A program made the translations under genes and the position numbers. Of a stretch of DNA of 64,000 nucleotides, positions 26,390 through 39,839 are shown in pieces (position 1 is the stretch's first letter; each line of letters opens with the position of its first letter). The notes beneath the pieces are model-generated. The model was not told the DNA's origin, made no database searches, and saw only the letters and a list, made by a program, of their open reading frames with translations. The DNA comes from Chamaea fasciata (Eukaryota > Chordata > Aves > Passeriformes > Sylviidae), in the NCBI GenBank assembly GCA_029207755.1, contig JARCOQ010000002.1, forward strand, positions 90,433,087-90,497,086. Reading direction: 5' to 3'.

Positions 26390-29300
26390 CTGAAATAGAA
26401 AAACAATCAGAAAATAATTTTCTGCAAAACATAAGGAAAAAAACCTAGCTACTTGAAAGAAGAGCCTCAAATGTTAAGGATAACAATCACATACAGATAG
26501 TCATATCTTTGATTTTATTTGAAGACAAAATATGCAGTTTACAAAAGTCATTCGTGGTATAGTACCCAAAGTAAAAAGTTTGAATTCCCTCTAATTTCTC
26601 AAAATGCTTATATCAAAGGTCAGGAAGCTAATATTAAAAAAAACAAAGAAAAAAAACAGTATATAAATATCAAATCACATGTGATCTGCATAAAGGCAAA
26701 AAAAAAATCAATATCACTCTGTATTTTCAGCAGAACAAGTCAATATTTATCTTAAAAGCACCTTCTAAAACCAACTTTAACTAGGTGAAAGAACACACCA
26801 GATCATGGGTCATCTAAAAGATGAAAAAAAAAAAAGATAAAAAAGGACAAGATACTATGATTGCCATTATATGGGAGGCTAAAATTACAGTTCAATGTTT
26901 TCATAAGCAAATTAACTGAATGAAACCTTGACACTTGCATTTGGGCAAGAAGAAGAGATGCTTTGGTTTCTGACATGGCACCCAGGTCCTTCACCGCTGG
27001 TCTCTTCCTGAGCAAAAGGAAGGGGCAACAGGTCCCTTAGAAGGGAGCCTAGAACAGCCTAGAAGCAACTAGAAATTACCAGGCTTATTATATGTGTTGG
27101 CAGGTAAGAGAGCAAGCACATCCTTAAACACCTGCAAGCTTCTCAGTTTATGCCAGAGAACTACAGGGAGGTTTGTTTTTTAACATAAACAAAAATCACC
27201 CCCTTCTTGAAATAACAACTAAAGCAGCATTAACTGTGAAAGATTTTCTCCACATGAGGAAACATCTTGATCTTTCCAAATAATTAATCATTGTTAAAAG
27301 TAGCTGGGAACTCTGCAACCGTTTGGGGTGTAAGGGACTTATAAAGTCACAAAGCCCAATTCCCCTGCAATGAGCAACTCAATCAGGTTGCTCCGAACCC
27401 TGTCCAACCTGACCTTGAATGTTCCCAGAGATAGGACATCTACCACTTCTCTGGGCAACCTGTTCCAATGTTTCACCACCTCATTGTAAAAAACAAAATA
27501 AACAAACCCCAAAGCAACCAAACAAAAAAGCCCTTCCTTTCTTACACCTAATCTATAATCAATCCTTCTTCAGTTTAAAAATATTACCCCTTTTTCTACC
27601 TCCAAATATCCTTGTAGAAAGTCCCTCTCCAGATTTCTCACAGGCTCCCTTAGATACTGGAAGGTGCTGTAAGCTCCCTCTGGAGCCTTCTCTACTCCAC
27701 ACTGAACAACCCCAACCATCTCAGCCTGTCTTCACAGGCGATGTGCTCCAGCCCTGCGACCATCCTCATGGCCCTCCTCTGGACTCACTTCAACATGTCC
27801 ACATCTTCCTGATGTTGGAGACCCCAGAGCTGGATGCAGCTCTCCAGGTGGGGTCTCACCAGAGAGAAGGGCAGAATCCCCTCCCTCAACCTGCTGCCCA
27901 CACTGCTTTTGACATTGCCCAGGATTCAACTGGCTTTCTGGGCTGCAGATGCACAAGGCTGGATTGTGTCCAGCAGCACCTGGACACTGCCTCATCCACG
28001 AGCACCCCCGAGTCCTTCTCAACGGGGCTGCTCTTGAGCAGCTCATTCCCCAGCCCAGATCAATACCAGCAGTCACCCTCATCCACATGCAGCACTTTGC
28101 CCTTAGCCTTGTTAAACCAGGTGAGATTCCCAGGGGCCCATTTCTTGAGCCTGAGGGACCATCAGGACCCTCTGCATGTCATCCAGTCCTTCAGGTGTGT
28201 TAACAGCACCACTCAGCTTGGTGTCATCTGCAAACTTGCAGGGGGTGCATTCAATCCCTTTGTCATTAGTGAAGATAGTAAGTAACACTGGTCCCAATAC
28301 AGACCCCTGAGGGACGTCACTGATGTCCATCAGGACTCTGAGCCGTTGACACCACCTTCTGTGTGTGACCATCCAACCAATTCCTCATCCACTGAACAGT
28401 CCACCATCAAATCCAATTCTCTCCAGTTTAGACAGAAGAATGTTGTGGGGTACCATGTCAGAGGCTTTACAGAAGTCCAGATAAATGACATCTGTAACCC
28501 TTCCCTTGTCACTTGATGTGACCACTCCATCACAGATGGCTACTAGGTTGGTCAGGCAGGACTTGCACTTGGTGAAGTCATACTGGCTGTCCCTAATAAT
28601 CTCCCTGTCCTCCATGTGCCTGAGCACAGCTTCCAGAAGGATCTGTTCTGTGATCTTCCAGGCACAGAGGTGAGGCTGACAGCTTGGTAATTCCCAGGGT
28701 CCTTCTTTCTACACTTTTTAAAGATGGGTACAATGCTTTCCAGTCACCTGGGACTTCACCTGACTGCCATGACTTTTTAAATCATGCAGAATGGCTTGAC
28801 AACAACATCAGCCAGTTCCCTAAGGACTCCAGAATGCATCCCTTCAGGTCCAATACATCTGAGTTCCTCAGGTGGTCAAAATCCTGATCTTATCCTACAG
28901 TGGGAAGAGCTTTGTTGCCCTGGTCCCCATCTTGCAGTTCATCTACTTGAGAAGCATGGGAAGAGAGCCTGCCAGTGAAGCCTGAGCACCTCAGCCTTCT
29001 CCTCATCCACTGTCACCAGTTTACCAGCCTTGCTTATCAGCTGGGGTTCACTCCCTTTGACTTTCCTTTTATTGGCTGACATACCAGTAGAATCTCTTCT
29101 CATTACTCTTCGCATCCATCGCCAAGTTCAGCTCCAGTTTCACCTTGGCCTTCCTCACCACAACCCTACAACTGGGCTGCATCCCTGTACTCTTCCCAGG
29201 ATACCTGTCCTTGCTTCCCCTGTACTCTTCAGGAAATTACACCACATCCAGAGATGGGTTTGTTCCACTCTCCACCAAAAGGCATTTAGGCAAGAAAAAT

Positions 29301-32300
29301 ACGGTCCAAATCTCCAAGCACAAGGGACTTGACAGGCTTTTCCAAGTCTATCTGGAAAGCACCAAGTAGGGGAGATATACATCTCCCTGGGCAAATTTAA
29401 TGCTTTTTTAGATAAGAAAGAGTTGAACAATCTTAATCTCTCCTGCGAGCATCAAAATCCAAGAGTTTCTAGTGTTTCTGTTTCTAGCTGCTGAATAAAT
29501 TGAGTAAAAGCATCACTTCAGACCATGGATATTAACAGTAAGTCTGCATTCTCTGTATTACAGTTGAAGGTGTCAGTTTTATAGACTTGAACAAAGTAAA
29601 CTCCATTTAAAAACCCTTCTTAGTATAAAAGAGTTATCTGTTAAATAAAAAGGCAAAAAAAGGCGCTTACATTATTTAGCACCAGATCCCTCAGGAATCA
29701 CCCATGAAGAATAAAGGACTCTCTCCAGCACTTACTGCAATGCTTCAACAGAAGAGAAGATTTCCAGATAAAACATCTTTCAAGTATTACAGCAAGGTGC
29801 ATTTTCTCCCCAGTTTAAAGAGAGCAATTCTGTTCTATTTTAGCCAACATACTGCCATCCTCAGTTCTCTTTGCCTATGTCCAGACTTTGGCTTTGCAGT
29901 GTTTGTCAGAGGATGGGTAATGGAATTAAAAGCTAATTGCTCAACTCTTACTATAGCTGCTGAACTGCACAGGTTCATTTCACACATCCTCCTTGTCATA
30001 CTGAAAGTGGCAAACACTTCCAGCTGTACTAATGCACATTCTGCTAGTAAATAATGTATGTAGCAAATAGGACACTGTTTTAAGCTGCTTCTGCCTCTAC
30101 AACTGTCTGGCATGCCATGTGCAGTGACAGATACAAGTGTGCACATGCAGGTACCCTAACAGCACAGGGGGCTTCATAAAAAAAGCACTTCATAACAATT
30201 CAATTATTTTTTTAATTCTGTGGGTGCAGGGGGAAATCTTTCATTTACCTTTACATCTAAGACACTAAATTGATTTTACTTCTTAAAGCTACTTAGCAAA
30301 GTTTAAAGTTCTCCACTTTTTACACCAAGAATTGGGGCAAAGATGGGGAACTCTCCTCTGCAGGAGACAAGAACCACAGAAACTTCCAGCAGTTTTTCTC
30401 TCTGCTCCTGTGCAAGGTGAACCAAAAAGCAGCTGGATCGACACTTCAGAAGTCAGCAAATTACTCTAGGAATAATTTTTTGATTTATTGCCTTTCTTTA
30501 AGGAATGGAAACTCCTGAAGATTTCCAGAAATAATTATATACAAACATGCAGTTAAAGACACACATTTATGACCTTAATCCTAATTATTTTCTAATCCAC
30601 TGATCATCTTGAATTTAAGTGCAGTAATGTAAACTTAGATCTTAAGAAAACACAGCAGGAACTCTAATGGCAAAGAAGTTGGGGGGAAAAAATGTGTGAG
30701 GCTGAGAGACAGTCACTACATGTTTGTCACACTTCCATGAAGAGAGGCAGCTTGCACATTCACAAAACTACTTGAACAACATTGCCGAGAAAAAGGGGAA
30801 ACATAAAAAAAGAGGAAAAAAGAAACCCCAAACAATGCCAACTCCTCCTTTTGGTTTATGAACTAATACAAGATGTTCCAAATAGTCAAAGCATCTCTGG
30901 TGGATATATCTCCACTTGGATCACTGCAGCGACACTGAAGACACACGTAGCTTTTCTTATTATTTCAAAGCATCCAAAGAAACTCATACCCTCACTCAGC
31001 ATAAAACTAGGCTGATACACCATGGAAAAAGCTCAAGACTGAAATCTCCTTTTGACATTTACAGATCTGAACAACTGCTCCCAAACCTCATTTTTGCGTG
31101 CTGCTTGAGAGTCTGAGTTTTTTTGTTTGCTTTAAATTACATTGCAGACATCGAAGTTGGTGAAATACCCAAGGAAAAGCAGGGGCAGAACTCGGATTCA
31201 TTTGCCAGGACACAAAGGCAATGGAAGACTTCACTGCAGCCAGGACCTCTCTACTTATGGGCCCACAAACTGTACATAAGTAAAAATATTCTTAATATCC
31301 TAAATTCCACATTACTCATTAATTAAGGTGCAAATGCTTCCTGAAACATTGCTGATGAAATTCAGACAAAAGAACAGTTTTTGAAAGCAAGAGTCGTATT
31401 TCAATCACTTTGCAAACACACTTCATTGACTTTACTCCAGTTTTCCATCCAAAATCCCCCTCTAATTCAAGAATAACATTGCAAAGGCAGTAGTTAATAA
31501 TTATCTTCAAATGTAACCAGATTACATAAGGCACACAGTTATCTCAGAGACTTAAATCCACGTTCTGCAGCCACTTCAGCAGGGCAGTTAAACCCAACTC
31601 CCAGGGTCCCCATCACCTTCAACTCATGCACTGTTACTAGATCACTGTTGCTGACACATGATGCAATTTCTTCAGCCATTTCCTTGGTGAAAGACATTAT
31701 TTCTATTCAGGTGTAACACAAACATTTAAATATATCTCACTTTAAAGACCATTTGTCTGATATTTTCAGATTGCCCTGTGAATTACCTCCCTCAGCATTT
31801 AATCAGTGCAGCACTTTAATGTGCTTTCATCATTTTTCCATTTCAGTCACTGAGAAATAAAACGTATTTGTGTGGGGAAAACTGCTCCTAATTTAGCACC
31901 TACTAAGATTTCACACACTTATTTTCCATATACATGATAACACTTCATACCAATGCCCATAAAGAAAACCTGTTTAATATCCAGCCTGGATAACAGGCCT
32001 AAACTTAGTAATTCACCAAGCTCAGTACAACCACATCAATAAGAGATAGCAGAGTCCAGATGATGATGTAAGAGCTCATCCATGTACCCTGCAGGTCTCT
32101 GCAGGAGAACTGGACTGAACTGGAACCAAATATCTGTATAATAGTATCTCTTTACTTTAGAATGGATCAAAATACACTGAATGGTATTTAAATCTGTCAA
32201 TATTGCTCTGATGAGAATCTTATTTCAGAGGTACACGTATCTGTCTCCAGCATTCTTCCCAATTTTTATGCTTTGCCTTTCTTCCCATGCAAGGGGAAAG

Positions 32301-35300
32301 CACGAAATACATTACACACACATTATAGCCCAGGTTCATCCAATCCACAATCATGCTCGAAACTGAGCTAAGTTAAGAACCTTCTTGACCCACGACTTCA
32401 GCATTCCCTGGAGTAAGAGAGATGTCCATCCTCTGAGGCTCACCAGCCCCTTACTTCAGCTCCAGAGAGTCCAAGGCAACTGCAGATGAACCCGAGTTTC
32501 TATAATGAAAAGTCCCACTTCTGTATACATTACCAACAGAGTGCCACAAAGAATGAGTCGCATAATAAAAACAATAAAACACTTTAGGATTTCAGTAAAG
32601 TCTACAAAATGACTCAAGTTCTTCCTGTAGAGATATTGTATTTTTACAATATTGGCCTTCTCCCAGTCCTTTCACATTTTGTTTAGAAAGATGAAGAGGA
32701 AAAATCAGCAGCAACAAAGACCCATTCTAATCTCTCTAGGGCATGTAGAATACCCTCACATTTTAAGTCAAAATCAATTTAAAGACTAAATTTTTTCTCA
32801 TTTGGAGTTGTACTGTGATCAACATTTAACTTGAATACTAAGTAGTCCTGCAAGATAAAGGGTCTCATTTTGAATTTAAAAGCCTTTCACAAAGCATTAA
32901 AAGTCATCAACAGGCTTACGTAGAAAATACTAATTTCAAAGAAAATGCAAGACTATTTTGCAAGAGCTAACATGAGGCCTCTGCAAAGGAAAAAATCAAA
33001 CGTGCTTCATAAGAGAAATGCTTTCTTATTTATTCAACTTTTCATCCTATATGTAGCCACTTCTTCTTTGAGGAATGCTTACAAGTTTAAATGAAGTCAG
33101 TCAGCTGTCTTCCTTCCTCCTTTTGGGGCAGAAAGACATAAGAAGTTTACTTCTGTAAGTCAACTCAGAATTGTGCATTATATTTTAAGACCTCTAACAA
33201 AAACAATAAAAAGATAAACCTAGGATGACACAGGATAGCTGAGTTCCCAAGATTTGAGCAGCCTTCCCTACTGCCTGACTCTACCCACTCTGCACATCGG
33301 TACAGGAAGAGTTTCAAGTACTCGGCCAAATTCTCTTCCTTTTCAGAGCCATGGGCCCAGTGCACACCAAGCCATCCATGGACTGTCAGAGCAGGGCACC
33401 AGGGCAAGGAAACAGCAGCTCCTTGCAGAAATGAAACGAGGTATGGACAAAGCAACTGGCCGTAAGCAACCTCACCTGAGTTGCATCTCATGTCCTTCAG
33501 AAACCTGGACCTTATACATGTCGTACTTCCCCTTTGCAAACAGGAAAAATCAAGGGCCCTCAACTTTTACATGGCATGGAATTTGAAAAGTGGCTTGATG
33601 TTCCTTCTTTAGAAACTTTATGTCTAATGTTAAATGCAAGACTTCCATATTTTCAGTGAATATAACCAAAGAAAAGTCAGAGACTAAGGAGTGCTAAAGT
33701 AAATGTGAGAAAACCTCCATATTATAGAATTCCAGTTGCCTAGAGATCATTATTAGCAAAAGCATAATTTTCTTAGTCCTTAAAACTCCCACCAAACCAC
33801 CTACATTCCTGAAAATGAAGCATTTGGAATTAGATATCTAAACTTTTCCTCCTGCCCCCTCATACTACCCCCCTCAACCACAGCTTTCTTTCCCACTCAT
33901 TTCTCTTTCCATCCATGAGGCATCAAATAAAATACTGGCCTGAACATGGTGTCCTCTAAAGGAGCATGGAGAGCAGCTTACACTTCTCTAGAACAGTTCA
34001 CTGTATCTATTTTCACTCAGATCACATTTCAGAGATTTTTTTCCAAGACCCCAGAGAATGACAAGCCAGGTTTCATTTTTAGATTAAGCCTGAAACACAG
34101 TAGAAGCTGATAGTGCTATGCAGTACTCTGTGGAGAATGAGGTGGTTTTGTACTTGACCCTTTATTTCAAGGGGCTGATAAATCTCCCCTTGTTCAAGTT
34201 GTTGTCATGATAAACCCAAACTCCCATCTCACCAAGGCATTATTCCATGCACAAAGCCATGACAAACACAAGATGCTGCCCACCAGCATGAGGACGCTAC
34301 ACAAATCCCGTTTAACTCAGAGGTACCTGTGGCCAAGCACACAAATCCCAACTCCTAGGCTAGTTCGGCTGAAAGAAGAAAAACACATGCTACTTTCTGA
34401 AGGTCAGTGAGTACATGGCACATTCTGGGTTTTAATTTATTTATCAAGGGAACAAGCATCATAATATTAGCAGTTTCTCTTGAAATCAGAACGTGGAACA
34501 TCTAAGAGCTCTCTCTGCAGAAAGCTCCAAGGAGAGTGCCTTTGTTCAGTGACCGTAAAACAGGAGTACGTGCTTTGCTCAGCTTAGAGGACACAGGTCC
34601 CTGAGAGATCACTTGGGTCACTTCATACCACCGACTTGCTGACAAACATATAATGGGTGTCCAGTTTCAAAGGGCTCACAGAACATCTACTCCACATGTC
34701 CCTTCTCTTCCTCCTCCCCTCCACCCCAGCTTGTGGCAGATCAAAAGGACTTTGCAATAACCCACCAAGAAATCCCTCAAGACTCGCAGCTTCAGCATTC
34801 AGCCTTTTACCATCACACACACAGAAGGAAAAAAAAGGCATGGCTGAGGTTTCCTAAGGCTCAAGAAACCTTCCCCAACTGCCTGTCTACAGAGATGGAG
34901 AGCACTGGCAATGTCCTGTGCTTGCAGAATCTGTTGAACCTAAGTGCAAGGTAAAGGTAATGGTTTAGGAAAGAAGAGGCAAGTTCTCTTCCGGTCTACT
35001 TGGATTTAATTTCCTGTTAAGTGACCATGATCAATGCTCCCTAATGAAGTTGTTACAGATTTATCCAACAGTGTAATTTTGTTAGAAACAGCAACTGACA
35101 ACTTTAATTGTGGAAGGAGCACTGCGTTCCAAGCTTCAAGGAGATGTATGTTTTAAGACAATTAAATCTGATAGCTATTTTGAAGCTCCTGCAAAGCCTC
35201 AACAGTGCACACAGGTGTCTGCCTTCAAGACTGATTTTACAGAACTCCATCATTAAAAAAACAAAAGGGCCTTTCCATGCAACTTCTATTAATTGCTTTT

Positions 35301-36727
35301 GTATAGTCCAGCGCCAAATCAGTGAAGCATATCACTTCTGGAAGCCATCTGAAACCCAAGAATTGCAAAGTTCAACACACACACAAAAAAATCACGTGCA
35401 TGTGACCCAGACCTCCCTACAGAAAGGATAAGAATGGGAAAGAGGGTCGTGTGGTAGCAGCAAGGCCCAAAACACAAGAAAGGACGTGCAACATCAAGTA
35501 CAAAAACAATGCTCAAATCCCTACTCTACCACTGTGCCTTTATTAACCATGTGCTTTAGCACCTTCTTGACTTAGGGTCCACATAAAATCTTTTCCCTCT
35601 CTCCTTCTACTGAAACGATGTTTACTTCTCAGAATAGTATTTTTTCTCTTTCAACATGCTAACTTGCACAGGGTACGTACCTTTAATAACACAGACTCTG
35701 CTACTGCACATAAAACCACTCCCCAAGCCAGAAAAGCTGTGTACTAAAAAACTCCAAAAAGCACTTATGATTATCATAAAAGGCAACCTACAGAAAAATC
35801 TTTTAGAAAACAAATTTGGCTTCTACTTATTTGCTTTCTGAGCTTTTCTGCTATTCACATTCTCAGTCATTCTGAAATCACTAAATCAAACTGGCTGTAT
35901 AAAGGAAATAAAGAGCTTGCAAGAGCAAATAGGCTCTTGACATTGCCAAGTCCATCGAGATAAAGTTTTAAATTCCTTTTCAAGGTTTTGGGCTAAAAAT
36001 ATCTTTAAATAAACCTTTATTTCTTGTTTTTAGATAACAAACACTTAAATCTCCTTCCTTTTGTAGATACAACAGAAACAGAAGTAAAAAAAAAAAAAAC
36101 CCAAACGAACCCGAAACAACAAAACCACCAACAAATCTACAAACACAGCTGGCAAATTTATTTTAATAGTCCAGCCCCAATGAAATACAAAAGGTAAATA
36201 AACACCACAAGCGGCAGAAACATCCTCTTTTATAGTCCCTGTGATTAACCATTGCAGGTAACGCCAGCCAACAATAACACCCCGCATCTGAAACACCTTC
36301 TTCATACCAAAGGACCGCTTTGTTTCTCTAGTTCGGGGATATAACTCGGGGATGCGATTCGGGGAAGCCACGCCGAGGGCACAAACCCCGCTCGAACCAG
36401 CACACCGCAGGGCAGGGGCAGCCCCGGCTACCCCACGCCCCCGGGGAGGAGAGGGCAGCCCGTGCCGAGCGCCCCGGTTTTTATTTGACCGCACGTTTTC
36501 AGGCAGGTTACCGTGCTTGCCTTTGTTTGGCTTCCTCCCCCAGCCCGAAACTATCGCCGCCGAAACTGAGGGGGGCAAAACAGAGAGAAGGAAGAGGCAC
36601 GCCGCCGGCAGAGCCGCGGGTGAGCGCGGTGCGGCCGCGCCGCCCCGACACGCTGGGCTGGCCCGGCTGGGGCGGCCCGACCCCGCCGCTCCCGCCCGGG
36701 CTGCCGCGGGCCATGAGGCGCCCGCCG
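26390..36727 (-). other. MCF2L: MCF2L intron 1 (predicted)
   Basis: About 10.3 kb between the donor of the CpG-island exon and the acceptor of the start-codon exon. Apart from the CR1 copy at 27337-29250 it is AT-rich and has no recognised feature. A minus-strand ORF of 132 codons and a plus-strand ORF of 110 codons overlap at 33165-33586; neither resembles a known family. A poly-A run lies near 36087. Confidence 0.6.
27337..29250 (-). mobile_element. CR1 LINE, about 1.9 kb, decayed reverse transcriptase
   Basis: This is the longest mobile element in the window, in minus orientation with its 3' end at the lower coordinate. Translations of the minus strand show CR1 reverse-transcriptase motifs in different frames. 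At 28385-28627 there is [15 protein letters not shown], motif A, where active CR1 copies have an F for the S. At 28112-28372 there are [11 protein letters not shown] (motif B) and FADDTKLSG, with the FADD box at 28223-28234 (motif C). The frame switch between these blocks shows that the ORF is broken. The 3' part carries typical CR1 wording, such as GGGCAACCTGTTCCAATG on the plus strand near 27452. The 5' end, around 29240-29340, is uncertain. It sits in predicted MCF2L intron 1, in the sense orientation. Confidence 0.93.
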
Positions 36728-36734
36728 CACTCAC

Positions 36735-37080
36735 CTCCCGCCCTGCCCGGAGGACCAGGTGGCCGCTGCCGCCGGCGCTGAGCAGCTCGCCCGGGCGAGT
36801 GGGGCAGCGCCTCCTGCCGGGGCCCGCGGCGCGGGAGGGAGGGAGCGGGATGGGATGGAGCGCGGGGGAGGCGGCGCCGGGCCCCGCCCGCGGGCGGGGA
36901 GGCGGCGGAGAGGGGCTGCCTTTTGTCCGGGCTCCGGTCCTCGCCCCGCCAGCGGCGGCCCCCGCCCCGTGCGCGCTCCGCGGGGGGCGGCCGGGGCCCT
37001 TTGTGCGGCGGGGCGAGGGAAAGGAGCGCAGAGCTCGACCCCGCCCCGGGCGTGCCCGCCGCGCTCCCCTCGAGCACCTG
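36735..37080 (-). other. MCF2L: Predicted MCF2L exon 1, 5' UTR
   Basis: The 3' boundary at 36735 is set by the strong donor GGGAG|GTGAGTG. The 5' end is a guess, because a CpG-island start site cannot be read from sequence. Joined to the exon at 26389, the frame leading into the MCF2L start codon has no ATG in this exon, so it is taken as untranslated. Long ORFs over the island in other frames reflect GC-rich DNA, not proteins. Confidence 0.55.
36833..36854 (+). promoter_or_regulatory. G-quadruplex-capable motif in the CpG island
   Basis: Five GGG runs separated by 1-3 bases lie on the plus strand, beginning GGGAGGGAGGGAGC. The plus strand is the template for the predicted MCF2L exon 1, so any quadruplex would form on the template strand. 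The motif is seen; folding and function are untested. Confidence 0.5.
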
Positions 37081-37255
37081 TGAGGGCTGCGGGAGCTCCG
37101 CCGTCTCCTCGCCGCGGGCTACGAAGGGCAGGTGCTCCGCGGGTAGGGAGGGGTTGTTGGAGCGACGGGCTTGGCGCGCCTTCTTCCGTGAAAAGTGGTT
37201 GTTTCCAGGAAAGCTGTGCTACCTGTAGGAGTATCGCCTCGTCTTTTGGGGAACT

Positions 37256-37357
37256 GCGGCACTTCAGGACATGGTTTAGTTGCAGTGCTGGGTCAAGGGT
37301 TGGACTTGGTGATCTTGAAGGTCTTTTCCAACCCAAACAATTCCGCGGTTCTGTAAT
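37256..37357 (+). mobile_element. CR1 LINE 3' fragment beside the CpG island
   Basis: About 100 bases read as the CR1 3' end in the plus direction: GGCACTTCAGGACATGG, GGGTTGGACTTGGTGATC and AGGTCTTTTCCAACCC. The copy is strongly 5'-truncated. It abuts the upstream side of the predicted MCF2L promoter, antisense to the gene. Confidence 0.92.
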
Positions 37358-39839
37358 AGCGGAGAGGTATGCCGTGTGCCATGTGAAGTTTTGCAGCCTC
37401 AGTGCTGATGTTTCCTGGTGTTTCAGTGTTTGGCTCCCAGCGTTTTGTTTTGTTTTTATTGGAATGTGTATATGAAGGTAACAGCACTTTTTGTGTTTAC
37501 ATCTTGATCAGACAATTGAACAGCTGTAAGAGGATTTGCTTTCCCCTTATAAAAAGAGAGAGAAAAAAAAAAAGTCAACAAGCCAACCAACACCAGCTAT
37601 TTTATTTTTTTATTCAGGTACCCCCAAGCATTAAAACCTTTGCTTTTAAGCAAAACCACGCACAACTTGTGCTTTTGCGTGCTGCATGTATCAACACACG
37701 AGAAATGGGAGCTGCAGAGATGCGAGTTGCATGGGAAGCACCCGAGATGTGTGCCTAACTGACCACAGGCTTTCCCTATCCCCTCTCTTCTCAAGCAGTC
37801 AGCAGTCTTCAGTGTTATTCTCTCCATCCCTGCTGCAGCAGCAGTTGTTTATGTTCATGATAATGCAACTGCAAGTTTCAGACGCTAAATTTGTCAGGAA
37901 AACTATTCCAGAGCTGAGGACAAAGTGGAGCTAGCACATATTTTGTACATTTTCTATTTCTTGAGCTAGAGGCTTCTGATTTTCAGAAATACATCAGATG
38001 ATAAAGAGATGCTGTGTACACTTGTCTCCTTAATAACCTGAAATGCTCTTAAAGCCCAGTGACCCAGAGTAATGGCTTACAGAGACAAGGTTTAGGTATC
38101 TAGCAGCTTAACCCAAAATGTGGATCAAACAGAACCTGAGATGCAAGTAGGTAACCAAGTCACCTTTGCAGCAGCCATGGTCTGTTCTCCATGAGATGTG
38201 CCGAGCTCCAGTAGGTATGTCACGGGAAAGAGTGACCCTGTGACACTTCACTGTGAAACGGGACTGCAGATAGAAAGTGCAGATTCAGATGGACCACTCT
38301 TTTTAATTTTTTTTTTCAGTACCTCACAAGAACATTTTCGATGTTGGTTGAAAAAATCTGTTTGGTTGTCCAGGGAAAAGGGCCAATTAATGATGACATG
38401 AAAGAGCAGAGAGGACGCCTTAATTTGGAGATACTGTCAAAAATAGCTTTGAAAAAAGTTTCTGAAGCACGAGGGAGGCAGGAATCAAACATACAGTTTA
38501 GATTTCAGTTCTGTTTGGTGTTGCAGGCATTTTTTGATCTCTGTCCCTATAGCTACCCTTACAGCAGTAAATGAAATGGGTCTAGGGTTCAGGATTAAAG
38601 CACTGCACTGGTCACCCTCTGAAGTGTTCCCTGGGTGGCAGTGTCCCTAGTGTGGCTCTGTCCTAGCAAACAGCAGTCCCTGAGGCACAGTTCAAGGGTC
38701 CCTGTGTGCCGGGGCCGTTCCCAGCAGACTGTCTGTGTGAAACTGACCTATTTCAGGAGATAAGGGTTTAGTTGTGCGTATGAAAGCCACGTTGTGCCAG
38801 CTGGTTCCTGTGCCAAAGAACAGTACCCGACCTGCTTTTTTGGCTAGTTAGAAACATGAGGCTTTTGACTTTTGTGATTCCTGCTGTGTTCTGTGTCAAA
38901 CCAGAACCTTAGGCACTGGCTGGAGTCAGGCAGTAAGGAGTCAGACTGAAGATATGAGCATTTTATTGATTGAGCAGGATTTCTGCAGAAATCTTTGCTC
39001 GAAGGAAGATACAGTTGCATTGGCTAGTGCTACCAGAGTTTATGGAAGAAAAGGATTTTACTATGAATAGGCTTTTATTATGAATAGACTCAGAAATGTT
39101 ATTTCTTCTACATTAAGAAAAATATATTCATTAATACAACATTGGCTTTTATAAGAATGCTATACTCCAATACTTTTGACAAATACTAAGAAGCTGGGGT
39201 GCATTTCAGCAGGAAGCTGTTAAGTTTCAAGCAAATGTCAAGAACAGATGGCATTTAGGTCTGAAGAAATTAATAAAGAAAGAAAGTAAGTCACTAGAGC
39301 AAATGTGTGCTTTCACATTAAAACAGCTGAAGGTATAAGTGGGTTGGAAAGAGGCTGAATTTTCTTAAAATATCTGTCCTAAATACGAGGAGGAGGGTGG
39401 GATTCCTAGGAATTGTAAACCAGTGAAGTATTACAGCTCTAGCAAAAATTGTACCATGGAGCACCTCCTTCACACACATTCACATGGTACTTCTGATGCT
39501 CTCAGTGAGAAAGTGTAATAAATTAATATGGGACTAGTGTTGATTACTCTTTTCTTCAACTCATACAAAACCTTGGACAAGACCAGAAAGATCTAACGAA
39601 GACAGAGGGCCGAACACGCTCTTATCTTGAACAAATGTTGAGGATTATGGACGGATAAACTCTGCTAGATGTTTGAGACTCACTGGCATAGCTGTGTTTT
39701 GGGAGTCTGGCTGGGAATGCAGAAGACAATATTTTCAGTGAAGGAAGGACCTTTAGTTCAGGAATTAACTTCTCCTCATCTACTGCCCTGTGCCTGTTGC
39801 CAAAATTGTCCAGAAGAACACTCCAGAATACACATTTAG
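37358..39839. other. Intergenic sequence, nothing recognised
   Basis: Between the MCF2L promoter and a CR1 copy I see no exon or repeat family. Plus-strand ORFs of up to 118 codons (37402-37758) have no recognisable domain. Confidence 0.5.

Larger units (their letters stand above)
36300..37230 (-). promoter_or_regulatory. MCF2L: CpG-island promoter, predicted for MCF2L
   Basis: A roughly 900-base island of very high GC and CpG density, with sharp AT-rich borders. It contains several GC boxes, for example GGGGCGG near 36670, GGGCGGGG near 36891 and CCCCGCCC near 37039, and no TATA box. The minus strand carries the consensus donor GGGAG|GTGAGTG at 36735/36734, giving the direction of transcription. 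The next minus-strand exon downstream is the recognised MCF2L exon, and ATP11A ends upstream on the same strand, so MCF2L is the natural target. Such islands often start transcripts in both directions, so an antisense RNA to the right is possible but not shown. Confidence 0.8.

Noticed and set aside
27419..28285. Plus-strand ORF of 288 codons
   Set aside because: It is the antisense of the CR1 LINE at 27337-29250, not a gene.
33165..33586. Overlapping ORFs of 132 (minus) and 110 (plus) codons
   Set aside because: No domain, no splice context, no repeat identity; consistent with chance in a moderately GC-rich patch of intron.
36045..37475. ORFs of 98-243 codons on both strands over the MCF2L CpG island
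   Set aside because: Same explanation: GC-rich DNA with few stops. None joins in frame to the recognised MCF2L exon with an ATG.
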